Positions 45,040 through 54,473 of a stretch of 64,000 nt of DNA are shown piece after piece. Origin of the DNA: Streptomyces sp. AP-93 (GTDB taxonomy: Bacteria; Actinomycetota; Actinomycetes; Streptomycetales; Streptomycetaceae); the NCBI RefSeq assembly GCF_022808175.1, contig NZ_JALGBX010000013.1:175067-239066 (forward strand), in the 5' to 3' direction. Positions within the stretch are counted from its first letter, which is position 1; every line of letters starts with the position of its first letter. A program made the translations under genes and the position numbers. The notes under the pieces were generated by a model that was not told the origin of the DNA, did not search any database, and was given only the letters and a program-made list of their open reading frames with translations.

Positions 45040-48000
45040 ATGACCGTTCCGTCCCCGGCCGCCACCACTGCGGAAGCCTCCACCGCCCCGTCCGACTCCA
45101 CCGCCCCGGCCCTGACTCCGGACGAGGCGGTGGAGGCCCTGACCGACCCCACCGCCCCGTACCTCATCGGCGTGCGCCACCACGCGCCGTCGCTCGCCGC
45201 CGTCATGCCGGAACTACTGGACGCGGCGAAGCCCGAGGTGCTGCTCGTCGAGCTCCCCGCGGATCTGCAGGAGTGGCTGCCCTGGCTCGCCCACGCCGAC
45301 ACCCGGGCCCCCGTCGCCCTGGCCGCCGTCCCCGCCACCTCCGGTGGGGGCGGCGCCGGGCGCGGGCCCGCCTTCTACCCGTTCGCCGATTTCTCTCCCG
45401 AACTCGTGGCCCTGCGCTGGGCCGCCCTCCACAGCATCCCCGTGATCGCCTGCGACCTTCCGCTGTCCGACCCGGCCCGGCACGAGCCCCGGCGCCCGGC
45501 CGGGGCGGGCCACGAAGAACCCGGGCTGCGCGAGGCGCTCACCGCCCGCCTCACCGGCCGTCCCGGCGAGGACCTGTGGGACCGCCTGGTGGAAACCGCC
45601 GCCCCCGGCTCCCCGCCCGAAGCGCTGCGCCGTGCCGCGCTGCTCACGGGCTGGGCACTGCGACACGACGCCGAACGGGCCGGGGCGGTGGCCGAGTCGG
45701 ACCTGGCCCGCGAGCGCTGGATGCGCGCCCGGATCGACGAGGCCACGGCCGCCGGGCGCCGGGCCGCCGTGGTCGTGGGCGCCTTCCACACCCCGGCGCT
45801 GCTGTGCCCCGGGCCCGGCCCGGTGCCGCCCGGGGACGCGCTCCCCAGCGGTCCGGCCTGGACTGTTTCCCTCATCCCGTACACCTATCCGCTGCTGGAC
45901 GAGCGGTCCGGCTACCCGGCCGGCATCCGCGACCCCGAATGGCAGCACCTCGTCCTGGAGGCGGCGGGCCGTCCGGCCGCCATCGACGAGGCACTGCTCA
46001 CCACGGCCGTACGGATCTGCGGCGAACTGCGCGCGCAGGACCACCCCTCGGGGCCCGCCGATGCCCGCGAGATCGTCCGGCTGGCGGGCGACCTCGCCCG
46101 GCTGCGCGGCCTGCCCGCGCCCGGCCGCGGCGAACTCATCGAGGCAGTGCAGACCGTACTGACCCAGGGCGAACCGCTCGGCCGCGGGCGCGCAGTCGCC
46201 CGAGCGCTGGAACGAGTCCTGGTCGGCACCCGCTCCGGCCGACCCGCGCCCGCCGCCCCGCGCAGCGGTCTGGCACCGGCCGTGGAGGACGAGGTCGCGG
46301 CGCTGGGCCTGCCCGGCCCCGGCGACACCGGGCCCGCCGCCCGCGATCTGCGGCTCGATCCCTTGCGCTCGGACCTCGACCGCCGCCGCGAACTCCTGCT
46401 GCGCCGGCTGACGGTCTGCGGCATCCCCTACGCCACGTCGACGCCCGTCACGGGCACCGGCGCCGGCGAGGCCGTGACCACCCGGTGGCAGGTGCGCTGG
46501 ACCCCGGCCACCGCCGCCATGCTCACCGCCGCCGGAATCCGCGGCGTCACCCCGGCCCAGGCCGCCGAAGGCCTGCTGCGCGAACGGCGCCGCGCCGAAC
46601 AGGACGACGGAGGTCCTACCGCCGCCCAGAGCATCGACGGCCTCGCGGAGGCCGCCTCCTGCGGACTGCCCGCGCTGGCCGACGAACGGCTCACGGAACT
46701 GGGCGAGGCCGTCCCGGCCACCGGCACGCTGCCCCAACTGCTGTCCGCCCTCGGCCTGCTGGACCGCATCCGGGCCGGCCACATCGCCGGACTGGGTTCG
46801 GACCCGGCCCGCGCCGCGCGGTCGGCGGCGGCAGGCGAACTGCTCACCTCGGCCGCCGTCCGCCAGGTCGACGGCCTCACCGGCTCCGACGACCCCGACG
46901 ACGCCCGGGCACTGCTCGAACTCGCCCACCGCGCGGACGTCTTCGGCGGGATCCGGCTCACCGACGCCCTCACCCGGCTGGCCGCCGATGGCTCGCCGCT
47001 GATGTCCGCCGCGGCCGGAGCCGTCCGCGTCCTGCTCGGCCACGAGGACGCCCACGCCTTCGGCACCCGTACCGCATCCTGGGTGGACGCGGCCACCGAC
47101 GCCGCCACCCGGACCGCGCTGACCGCCCGCCTCACCGGCCTGCTCACCGCGGCCGCCCCGCTCCTGGAGACCATGGCCCCCGTCCTCGACCCGGTGCTGG
47201 ACCGGGTCACCGACCTCGGCGACACCGCCTTCCTGGACCGCCTGCCCGCGCTGCGCGGCGGCTTCGACACCCTCAGCCCCGCCTCCCGCGACCGGCTGCT
47301 CACAGCGGTGGAGGACCGGCTCGGCGACGCGGCCGGCCTGGTCACCGACACGGACGGCGTCGACCCGGCCGCGCTGGCGCTGTGGACCCGCGCCGACCTC
47401 GCCGCCCGCGAGACCCTGGCCGGGCTGGGCCTCCTGCCCCCCGCCCTCCCGGCGGGTCCCGACGTCTGCGGACCGTCCGCGACGCCGCCTCAAGACGGCG
47501 ATCACCGCCCCGGCGAACCGACACCAGCCTCCCTGGCGGAGCCCACGCCCCCGGATCCGGCCGGTACGCCACCGCACGCCCCCGGCCGGCCCCCGGTCCC
47601 GGACGTCGCTGCGCCCGGCGGCATCGCCGACGGCGAGGCCGCGCAGCGGGCCGGCCTGCCGCCGGCGGCGTTCCCGGCGGCGCGCGCCGCATCCGGGGGA
47701 GCGGCCGGGGAAGCCGTACCCGTGCGGGACCGCGTCCTGGCCCCCGCCGACCGCTGGCGGCTGGTGCTCGGCCGTCGCACCGACCAACTGCCCGCATCGG
47801 CAGCACCGTTGGCCACCGCGCTGGACGAGCTGTACGGCAACGGCTGCGGCGAGGGCTCCCGCGGCGATCTCGGCTCGGGCAACCGCGGCGGCCGCCAGGC
47901 GTCCTACCCCGGCGTCCGCGAATGGTCCGAGGAACTGTCCGCCCTCTTCGGGCCCGGCATCCGAGAGGAGGTCCTCGCCGCGGCCGCCGCGGCCGGCCGC

Positions 48001-48837
48001 CGCGACGTCCTGGGCGAACTCGACCCCGCCGGCGTCCGCCCCTCCGTCGACCTCCTGCGCACGGTCCTCCAGCACGCGGGCGGCCTCCCCGAGGCCCGGC
48101 TCGGCGCACTCCGCCCCCTGGTCCGCCGGCTCGTCGACGAGCTCACCCGGCAGCTGGCCACCCGGCTGCGCCCCGCCCTGACCGGCATGACGCTGCCCCG
48201 CCCGAGCCGACGCCCCGGCGGACAGCTCGACCTGGCCCGCACCTTGCGGGCCAACCTCGCCACCGCGCGCCGGACCCCCGACGGCAGCGTCCAGGTCATC
48301 CCCGAGCACCCGGTGTTCCGCTCTCGAGCCCGGCGCGCCGCCGACTGGCGGCTGATCCTGGTCACCGACGTCTCCGGCTCCATGGAGGCCTCCACCATCT
48401 GGTCGGCCCTCACCGCCGCCGTCCTGGCCGGGGTGCCCACCGTCTCCACCCACTTCCTCGCCTTCTCCACCGAGGTCATCGACCTCACCGACCACGTGCA
48501 CGACCCGCTGTCCCTGCTGCTGGAGGTACGGGTCGGCGGCGGCACCCACATCGCCGCCGGGCTGCGCCACGCCCGGACTCTGGTGACCGTGCCGTCCCGC
48601 ACCCTGGTCGTCGTGATCAGCGACTTCGAGGAGGGCTATCCGGTCGGTGGGCTCCTCTCCGAGGTGCGCACCCTCGCCGGAGCCGGGTGCCATGTACTCG
48701 GCTGCGCGAGCCTGGACGACGCCGGCCGCCCCCGGTACTCGACTGGCGTCGCCGGGCAGCTCGTCGCCGCAGGGATGCCGGTAGCAGCCCTCAGCCCGCT
48801 CGAACTCGCCCGCTGGGTAGGGGAGAAGATCGCATGA
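45040..48837 (+). CDS. DUF5682-like plus VWA-domain fusion protein
   Basis: 1265 residues, starting 4 bp after the ATPase. The N-terminal ~700 residues match the DUF5682/YehM-like family (YLIGVRHHAPSLAAVMPELL, PEVLLVELPADLQEWLPWL, FADFSPELVALRWA, VVVGAFHTPALL). A disordered Pro-rich stretch follows (about 800-900). The C-terminus is a von Willebrand A domain with an intact MIDAS: DVSGSM (Asp1110, Ser1112, Ser1114), VGGGTHIAAGL and VVISDFEEG. In E. coli the two halves are separate genes (yehM and yehP). The VWA domain should bind Mg2+ and a partner, probably the MoxR ATPase. Confidence 0.88.
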   Translation: MTVPSPAATTAEASTAPSDSTAPALTPDEAVEALTDPTAPYLIGVRHHAPSLAAVMPELLDAAKPEVLLVELPADLQEWLPWLAHADTRAPVALAAVPATSGGGGAGRGPAFYPFADFSPELVALRWAALHSIPVIACDLPLSDPARHEPRRPAGAGHEEPGLREALTARLTGRPGEDLWDRLVETAAPGSPPEALRRAALLTGWALRHDAERAGAVAESDLARERWMRARIDEATAAGRRAAVVVGAFHTPALLCPGPGPVPPGDALPSGPAWTVSLIPYTYPLLDERSGYPAGIRDPEWQHLVLEAAGRPAAIDEALLTTAVRICGELRAQDHPSGPADAREIVRLAGDLARLRGLPAPGRGELIEAVQTVLTQGEPLGRGRAVARALERVLVGTRSGRPAPAAPRSGLAPAVEDEVAALGLPGPGDTGPAARDLRLDPLRSDLDRRRELLLRRLTVCGIPYATSTPVTGTGAGEAVTTRWQVRWTPATAAMLTAAGIRGVTPAQAAEGLLRERRRAEQDDGGPTAAQSIDGLAEAASCGLPALADERLTELGEAVPATGTLPQLLSALGLLDRIRAGHIAGLGSDPARAARSAAAGELLTSAAVRQVDGLTGSDDPDDARALLELAHRADVFGGIRLTDALTRLAADGSPLMSAAAGAVRVLLGHEDAHAFGTRTASWVDAATDAATRTALTARLTGLLTAAAPLLETMAPVLDPVLDRVTDLGDTAFLDRLPALRGGFDTLSPASRDRLLTAVEDRLGDAAGLVTDTDGVDPAALALWTRADLAARETLAGLGLLPPALPAGPDVCGPSATPPQDGDHRPGEPTPASLAEPTPPDPAGTPPHAPGRPPVPDVAAPGGIADGEAAQRAGLPPAAFPAARAASGGAAGEAVPVRDRVLAPADRWRLVLGRRTDQLPASAAPLATALDELYGNGCGEGSRGDLGSGNRGGRQASYPGVREWSEELSALFGPGIREEVLAAAAAAGRRDVLGELDPAGVRPSVDLLRTVLQHAGGLPEARLGALRPLVRRLVDELTRQLATRLRPALTGMTLPRPSRRPGGQLDLARTLRANLATARRTPDGSVQVIPEHPVFRSRARRAADWRLILVTDVSGSMEASTIWSALTAAVLAGVPTVSTHFLAFSTEVIDLTDHVHDPLSLLLEVRVGGGTHIAAGLRHARTLVTVPSRTLVVVISDFEEGYPVGGLLSEVRTLAGAGCHVLGCASLDDAGRPRYSTGVAGQLVAAGMPVAALSPLELARWVGEKIA

Positions 48838-50603
48838 GCCAGCACAGCCGACACCTGCCCGCCGTCGCGCCCGCCGTGACCGCCGAGATCGTCGGCGCGC
48901 TCTCGCCCAGGCTGCGCAAGCGGCTCGACGCCGCCATCACCAAGATCGCCGACCGGCCCGTCACCCGCGACGGCGACACCGTACGGATCGTGGTCGACGA
49001 CGAGACCGGCCTGGAACTCCACGCCCCCGCCGGGTTGGTGGCCACGGCGGACGCGATCCGCTGCGGCTGCCTGCTCGCCCCGGGCTGCCTCCACCGGGCG
49101 GCAATCGCGTCCGCCGCGCCGGTGGCCGACCCCGTGGCCGAGCCGTCCTCCGACGCGGACGCCGGGCAATTGTCCTCCGGCGAGGACGCCGGATCCCCGG
49201 AGCCGCCGGAGGCCGAGGAGAGCGCGGCCACCCCGGAGCAGCGTGCCGCGGCCGGCCACCTGTGGGCCGCGGGCGCCGCCGTGCTCGACACGGGCATCGC
49301 AGGCGCCGGAGCCGTCCTGCAGTCCGAACTGCTGCGGGCGGCCCACACCGCCAAGCTGGGCGGCATGCCCCGCCCGGCCGCGGCCGCCGTCTCCGTCGTC
49401 ACCGCGCTGCGCTCCGCCCGCTCCGCCGACCCCGCCCACCGCCTCGCCGACCTCACGGCAGCCGTCCGCGAACTGCTCGGCACCGCCCACCGGCTGCCCG
49501 ACGCCACCGGCCCCGAACTGGCCGCCCTGCGCGGCACCGCCCGACAGACCTACGTACCGGACGGATCCCTGCGCCTGTACGGCCTGTTCACCGAACCCCT
49601 GATCACCGCCGGCGGCTACGCGGGCGCCACCACCTGGACCGCCGCCGCCGACGGCCGCCTCTACACCGTCTCGGACATCGCCCCGGGCGGCCCCGGCCGT
49701 GCCACGGCGGCAGCCGGGCGCACCGTACGCCTGGGCGATACCGCGCTCACCCACCGCCAGTTGTCCCACGCCGGGCTCGCCCTGTCGGGGGCCACCGTCT
49801 CGCCCACCGGCCGCCTCGGCGCGGACGCCGGGGTCAAGGCGGTCCAGGCGGCGGGCGCGGCCTGGACGGACGAACCCATTGCCGTCCTGTGGGCCCCGCC
49901 GGCCGCCGGACAGGCCGCGCGCGCCCTGCACTCCGAGGCTCCCGGCGGCGACCTGCTCTTCCTCGACGTGACGATCCTGGGCCCCGCCCGCGAGACCGGC
50001 GGCGACTGCCTCCTCGCCACGTGCGACGACCTGACGCTCCGCCTCACCGCGGCCCACGACCATCCCGCGCTGGCGTACCGCGACAACCTCCGGATGCTGG
50101 CAACCCTGCCCGGCACGCGCCTGCGCGTCGTCGGTCGCCTCGTCCCGGACTCCCGGCCCACCCTCCAGCTCCTGGCGGCCGCTCATCCGGCGGATCCCGC
50201 CCGGCGGGTCGACCTGGGCCTGGACCGGCTGCAACGCGCCGACCTCCCCTCCGCCCCGCCGCCCTCCGTCGCACAGGTCCCCACCGGCCGGGGGGCGGAC
50301 CCGGCCCCGCTCCACCTCCTGCGTCGCCGCCTCGAACAGGCCGTCGCCGCCGGACGCCCCTTCCTGGCCGTCCCCGGATCGCTGTCGGCCGACGCCGGGC
50401 ACCTGCGCCGCTCGGCCCTCTCCACCGCCGCCGAGCTTCTGGCCGAACTGCAACGCACCGCAACCCGGCGCGGCCGCGACCCCTTCGGCCGCCTGCTCCC
50501 CGCCGACCCGACCGACTTCGCCCGCGCCTGGCTGGGTGCGGCCCTGTACGCCGAGGCGGCCGAGACCTCACTGTGTGCGGCGGCGTGGCAGCCGGACCGG
50601 TGA
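48834..50603 (+). CDS. SWIM zinc-finger protein
   Basis: 589 residues, start overlapping the VWA stop by ATGA. The SWIM motif is near the N-terminus: Cys77 and Cys79 in IRCGC, Cys85 and His87 in GCLH (CxC-x5-CxH). An acidic linker (about 105-140, SSDADAGQLSSGEDAG) separates it from a long C-terminal region with PDGSLRLYGLFTEPLITAGG and FLDVTILGPARETGGDC. E. coli YehQ is the SWIM member of the yeh locus. SWIM domains bind DNA or protein. Last gene of the operon; a transposase remnant lies directly behind it. Confidence 0.88.
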   Translation: MSQHSRHLPAVAPAVTAEIVGALSPRLRKRLDAAITKIADRPVTRDGDTVRIVVDDETGLELHAPAGLVATADAIRCGCLLAPGCLHRAAIASAAPVADPVAEPSSDADAGQLSSGEDAGSPEPPEAEESAATPEQRAAAGHLWAAGAAVLDTGIAGAGAVLQSELLRAAHTAKLGGMPRPAAAAVSVVTALRSARSADPAHRLADLTAAVRELLGTAHRLPDATGPELAALRGTARQTYVPDGSLRLYGLFTEPLITAGGYAGATTWTAAADGRLYTVSDIAPGGPGRATAAAGRTVRLGDTALTHRQLSHAGLALSGATVSPTGRLGADAGVKAVQAAGAAWTDEPIAVLWAPPAAGQAARALHSEAPGGDLLFLDVTILGPARETGGDCLLATCDDLTLRLTAAHDHPALAYRDNLRMLATLPGTRLRVVGRLVPDSRPTLQLLAAAHPADPARRVDLGLDRLQRADLPSAPPPSVAQVPTGRGADPAPLHLLRRRLEQAVAAGRPFLAVPGSLSADAGHLRRSALSTAAELLAELQRTATRRGRDPFGRLLPADPTDFARAWLGAALYAEAAETSLCAAAWQPDR

Positions 50604-50618
50604 GGGCCGGGACGGCGG

Positions 50619-50720
50619 CGGTGGCGGGCGTGCATGATCCAGGCCGGCGTCCGCTCGACGACCCATCGGCAGGGCTGGACGCGGTGGCTGGGCGGGTGGA
50701 GCCGATCCCTTCTTGAGGCA
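50619..50720 (-). mobile_element. Transposase C-terminal scrap (IS5-like)
   Basis: About 30 codons read RLHPPSHRVQPCRWVVERTP, then AWIMHARH, close to the RRWVVERTFAWL block near the end of IS5-group transposases. No ends or other parts are present. Confidence 0.5.
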
Positions 50721-50891
50721 GCCTCGTGCTGCGCGGCCTTCAGGGAGCTCGCTTCAGCTGGTGGGGAGGCGGCATGTGAGACCTTCGGCGTGTGTGCAGG
50801 TCCTGGCGGCGGTCCGGGGATCTTGCGCGGATCCCGGCTCCGCCGAAGAATCGGATCTTCTTCCGGCTCGGTGTACCGGCCTTGGGTGGGC

Positions 50892-52067
50892 CTACCGAGT
50901 GCAGCCGGTGGCAGCGGGGTTTGAGGGAGCGCAGTTGCCGGGGTTGTTCTTTGCGATGGTGGTGTGGTTGAGGGTGACGTTTCCGCCTTCGTTGTGGAGG
51001 CCGGCGGGGGCGTGGGCCGCGGTATTGCTTGTGACACGGGAGTCGTTGAGCGTTGCGTCGCCCAGGTTGTGAATGCCGGCGCCGGTTCCTAGCGTGACTG
51101 CGTTCCTGTCGATGACGGTGTTGCGGGTATTGAGCGTTCCAAAGTTGTAGATGCCGCCACCGGAGAAGCTTGCGGTGTTGCCACGGATGGTGGTGAGGGT
51201 GTTGATGGTGAGCGTGCCGAAGTTGGCGATGCCCCCGCCGGTCCTGGCGTCGTTGCTGCGGATCTGGCTGTCGGCGATGGTCGCGGAGGAACTGTTGTTG
51301 TGGATGGCGCCGCCCAGGCCTTTTGTTTCGTTGCCGGTGAGGATGCTCGCGGTCAGGGCGAAGGGTGCAGAGATGCTGCTGTGCGCGATGGCTCCGCCGT
51401 TACCACCGCTGACGGGTCCGGTGGAGTTGAAGGTGAACACACTGAGGTCCACGCGTGTGGTACCGCTGCTCAGGATGGCACCGCCGTGGCCGGCTTCGGT
51501 GTTGTTGCTCTTGAAGTAGGAACCTACGACGCGGAGGGTTCCATTGCTGTTGTTGATGGCGCCGCCTCCGTTGCTGGAGGCGTTGCGGGTGAGACGGGTG
51601 TTGGTAAGGGAAGCAACGGTGCCGAATCCCAGCTGGATGGCCCCGCCCTGGGCGCCTGCTCCGACTTTGGCGTTGGTGAGGGCAACGTCTCGGAGCGTCA
51701 GGTTCGCGCCGGTGGCAGGGGGGAGGCTGAAGAAGCGGAATTCGTTGTCGGTGTTGGCGTCTCGGGTGATGGTGGCGTTGCGTCCGTTGATGGTGATGGG
51801 GCTGGTGATCTGGGGGAGCGCAGCCCGGCCGGGGCCGGCGAACTGCTCGGTGTAGGTGTAGGTGCAGTCGCGGGCGAGGCTGAGGGTGTCGGAGGTGGTG
51901 GGGGTGCTGTTGGCGGTGGTGACGGCCTGGATGAGGGCAGCGGGGGAGCAGGCGACGTTGATGGTGGCGGCGTGTGCGGGGGTGGCGACCAGGCCGCCGA
52001 AAGTGAGTGCGAACGCGGGCGCGGCGAGCAGGGTGGCGGCCTGGCGGGGGCGGCGCAGTGGCCTCAT
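50892..52067 (-). CDS. Secreted right-handed beta-helix repeat protein
   Basis: 391 residues, ATG at 52067 after an AGAAGGAG box. Signal peptide ending ATPAHA. The mature protein is made of short repeats of the polymorphic-outer-membrane/parallel beta-helix kind: GGAIQLGFGT, GGGAINNSNGTLRVVGSYF, GHGGAILSSGTTRVDLSVF, GGGIANFGTLTINTLTTIRG, GGGIYNFGTLNTRNTVIDRN. Cys residues at both ends (VACSPAAL, RDCTYTY, GNCAPSN, GCTR) may cap the helix. Codon use is less GC-biased and richer in Asn/Thr than the neighbours, suggesting transfer or relaxed selection. Function (surface adhesion or a glycan lyase-like fold) is unknown. Confidence 0.85.
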   Translation of the reverse strand: MRPLRRPRQAATLLAAPAFALTFGGLVATPAHAATINVACSPAALIQAVTTANSTPTTSDTLSLARDCTYTYTEQFAGPGRAALPQITSPITINGRNATITRDANTDNEFRFFSLPPATGANLTLRDVALTNAKVGAGAQGGAIQLGFGTVASLTNTRLTRNASSNGGGAINNSNGTLRVVGSYFKSNNTEAGHGGAILSSGTTRVDLSVFTFNSTGPVSGGNGGAIAHSSISAPFALTASILTGNETKGLGGAIHNNSSSATIADSQIRSNDARTGGGIANFGTLTINTLTTIRGNTASFSGGGIYNFGTLNTRNTVIDRNAVTLGTGAGIHNLGDATLNDSRVTSNTAAHAPAGLHNEGGNVTLNHTTIAKNNPGNCAPSNPAATGCTR

Positions 52068-52760
52068 TGTCTGACTCCTTCTTGGGGGAGGCGCCGGGGG
52101 GCGATCCGATCACTGTTTACATCAGCTCAACATCTATCTTTTTCGGGACACACCGGGCGTGTGTTGTGGGTTGCTTCGACCTGCCCTCCACCCTCAACCC
52201 TGCTCGGACCTGCTGCCGCCAGAGGTGCGCGAGTAACTGATCCGCCCGCTGATCGCCACGGTGGAACCCTGCGTGAACGGGTGCGGCGGTGGCATCAGCT
52301 GGGCGTCGGTCAGGACGGGATGGCTGTCCCTGTTCCTGCTGCGCAGCGCTGTTGATCACGACTGTCACGGGTCGACCGGGCTGCTGCGCCGGCAGGTGTC
52401 AATCGCGAAGGTGGCTGGCTGTCATGGGCGCGCCTGCTTACACCTTGTACTTGCGGCCTGGCCGTTCGTAAGCCGTACGGCTGCGCTGAGGCGTCCTGCC
52501 CGCAGCCCGCTCGCCGAGCGCGGCCGCACGAGCCGCCTGGATGGTGGCGCCCGCTGACCGGGCATCGGCTGGAGTGCCTGCCGGAATTGGCTGGCAGGTG
52601 CATGACGAGTTGGTGGGGTACGGGGCTACTTTCTTAGGGCTCCGGAGGGGCGGCTGTCCGAACGCGCGGCCACAGGCGGGCGGTGGCGGCGTCTCCAGTG
52701 CCCCGGCTCCACAGAGGGGCCGGGTCCCCCCACCCCCCCCACGCATGAAGGAAGACGACC
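52068..52760. other. No supported intact gene
   Basis: About 690 bp between two divergent secreted-protein genes. One end piece on the minus strand (TIQAARAAALGERAAG, RSRTAYERPGRKYKV, ending near 52438) has coding character but no recognisable body. Promoters for both neighbours should lie at the two edges; no convincing boxes were seen. Confidence 0.45.
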
Positions 52761-53333
52761 ATGTCTCTGGGCACCTGGCTGAAAGTCGGCACATCCGCCG
52801 CCGCAATGGTTCTCGCGGCGGCAACCGCCGCAACCGCGGCACCCGCGCCCATACCGGACGCCTCCGCAGCGGTAGTGACGCTCCGTTATGACGACAGCCG
52901 GGCCGGCGGCTGGGAAGCGGCCATCACGGCCGGGGTCGCTTCCTGGAACGCGAACGTCAGTAACGTTCGCCTGGTGGAGGCCGCGCCCGGGGTCCGGGCC
53001 GAGATCGTCATCGTGGCCACCACCGGCTGGCCGCAGGCCACCCTCGGTCCGGTCCGTCCTGGTCGCCAGGCGCGAGTCGAACTCGGCGCGCAGGCCGTGA
53101 GCCAGGGGTACGACAAGACGCGCATCGCTGCGCACGAGCTGGGCCACAGCCTGGGCCTCCCGGACACCAAGCCGGGGCCGTGCTCGCAGCTGATGTCCGG
53201 GTCCAGCGCCGGGACGGCCTGCACCAACGCCGTGCCCAACACGACGGAGCGGTCCCGCGTGCAGAACGCGTACGCGAACGGGCTCGCGGCAACCGTGCCG
53301 ACCGACGGCCGGGTACTCATCGACGCCCCCTGA
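52761..53333 (+). CDS. snpA: Snapalysin (small neutral zinc protease, M7)
   Basis: 190 residues, ATG after a GAAGGAAG box. Signal peptide to about residue 27, a very short propeptide, then the mature protease beginning near VVTLRYDDSRAGGWEAA. The extended zinc site AAHELGHSLGLPD gives His125, Glu126, His129 and Asp135, the HExxHxxGxxD arrangement unique to snapalysins. Two cysteines (PGPCSQLM and GTACTNAV) form the family disulfide. It degrades milk-type and other proteins outside the cell. The LysR activator that usually sits next to snpA is absent here; the LysR gene in this window is 32 kb away. Confidence 0.95.
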   Translation: MSLGTWLKVGTSAAAMVLAAATAATAAPAPIPDASAAVVTLRYDDSRAGGWEAAITAGVASWNANVSNVRLVEAAPGVRAEIVIVATTGWPQATLGPVRPGRQARVELGAQAVSQGYDKTRIAAHELGHSLGLPDTKPGPCSQLMSGSSAGTACTNAVPNTTERSRVQNAYANGLAATVPTDGRVLIDAP

Positions 53334-53584
53334 CCGGCGGATCGGCGACTGGGCCGGTGCGGAAGTCTGGCCGGGAGGGGATTCCCCCGGGAACGGGGAC
53401 CGTCGCTGGTGTCGTCGGGCATGCACGACTTCGCACGTACTGACTCCGTAGCGGAGACGGTGTTGTGTGCGTGGGGGTAGTCATCAGCAAGCCCTGCGTG
53501 GTGCTGGATCTATGGAGGCGAAGAGCCCGCGTCCCAAGCTGGCCTCCGTAAAGCGACGCCCGCCACTGCGAGTGCTGGGCGGCG

Positions 53585-54304
53585 CTATCCGACAGTCGGC
53601 GCTGCGGTCGTTTTGCGGAGAACGCCTATCTTGTCGATGCGGTGCTCGGGATTGCCCTGGGCATCGCTCCAGAAGTTGCCTTCGGCATGGTCTTCCGGGG
53701 TGGCGCAGGTCGAGATCGTGATCATGGCCTGGGTCGGGGCCACACCCGGCTTTCCGGGGACCGCGGCGCGCTGCTCGCTCAGCGAGCGTTCCGACCGGAA
53801 GGACGTCTTGCGGCTCGCGGTGATCTCGTACGTGTACACCACATCGCCCACGGTCACGAGCACCGAGTCGCCCTTCGCCACGGCGGGCAGGTCGCGCAGC
53901 GGGCCGCCCGCCGACAGGCGGTGCGCGGTGACCAGGAAATTGCCCACCTGGCCGGGCCCGACTCCGCCACGCTTCCCGTACGGGCTGGCCGCCACACCCG
54001 TGTCCTGGATACGGGTGCCGGGCGCATCGTCGGTGGTGCCCTCGTACGGCTTCACGCGCAGCCCGGTTATGCCCACCGAGGGTATGGACAGGACGGAGGT
54101 CTCGGCCTGCACGGCGGTAACCGGTGGCTCGGACGGCCGCGCGGCGGTGGCGGCCGGGGCCGAAGCGGGTGCCGCTGCCGTCATTGGCTGTGCGGGAGCC
54201 GCCGCGCCGGCGGCGGCCTGATTGGTGCCGCAAGCCGCCATCAGGACGACCATGGCGCCGGCCGCCGCGGCGGATGCGGCTCGGGACGGGAAATGCAGGG
54301 ACAT
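53585..54304 (-). CDS. Class E-like sortase with lipoprotein signal
   Basis: 239 residues. N-terminal signal with lipobox LMAAC (Cys25), a Pro/Ala linker, then the sortase barrel: IPSVGITGLRVKPYEG, catalytic His128 in FLVTAHRLS, Cys200 in ITISTCATPEDH and Arg222 in NPEHRIDKIGVL. The TxTC signature reads ISTC. A lipid anchor instead of a transmembrane helix is unusual but found in actinobacterial sortases. Sortases link surface proteins or pilins to the wall; no LPXTG/LAXTG substrate gene is adjacent. A decayed second copy follows upstream at 54474. Confidence 0.88.
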   Translation of the reverse strand: MSLHFPSRAASAAAAGAMVVLMAACGTNQAAAGAAAPAQPMTAAAPASAPAATAARPSEPPVTAVQAETSVLSIPSVGITGLRVKPYEGTTDDAPGTRIQDTGVAASPYGKRGGVGPGQVGNFLVTAHRLSAGGPLRDLPAVAKGDSVLVTVGDVVYTYEITASRKTSFRSERSLSEQRAAVPGKPGVAPTQAMITISTCATPEDHAEGNFWSDAQGNPEHRIDKIGVLRKTTAAPTVG

Positions 54305-54473
54305 GGGCGTTTCCGTACTGGTCGGCGGGGTCGTCGGGGCGGGGCGCGAGCCGGTTTGCCCGCCAGAGTGACATACGGAGCAAGAGGTTCATAAGGGCCG
54401 GGCCTGTGACCTTCGCCCTCCCGGCGACGGGGCGGGACGGGTGCGGTGGTGACGGGGCAGGACGTGGTGACGG

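Noticed and set aside
45214..48693. 1159-codon open frame antisense to the DUF5682-VWA gene
   Set aside because: Composition is Gly/Ala/Arg-rich without any motif, whereas the sense strand has the full VWA MIDAS. A shadow frame.
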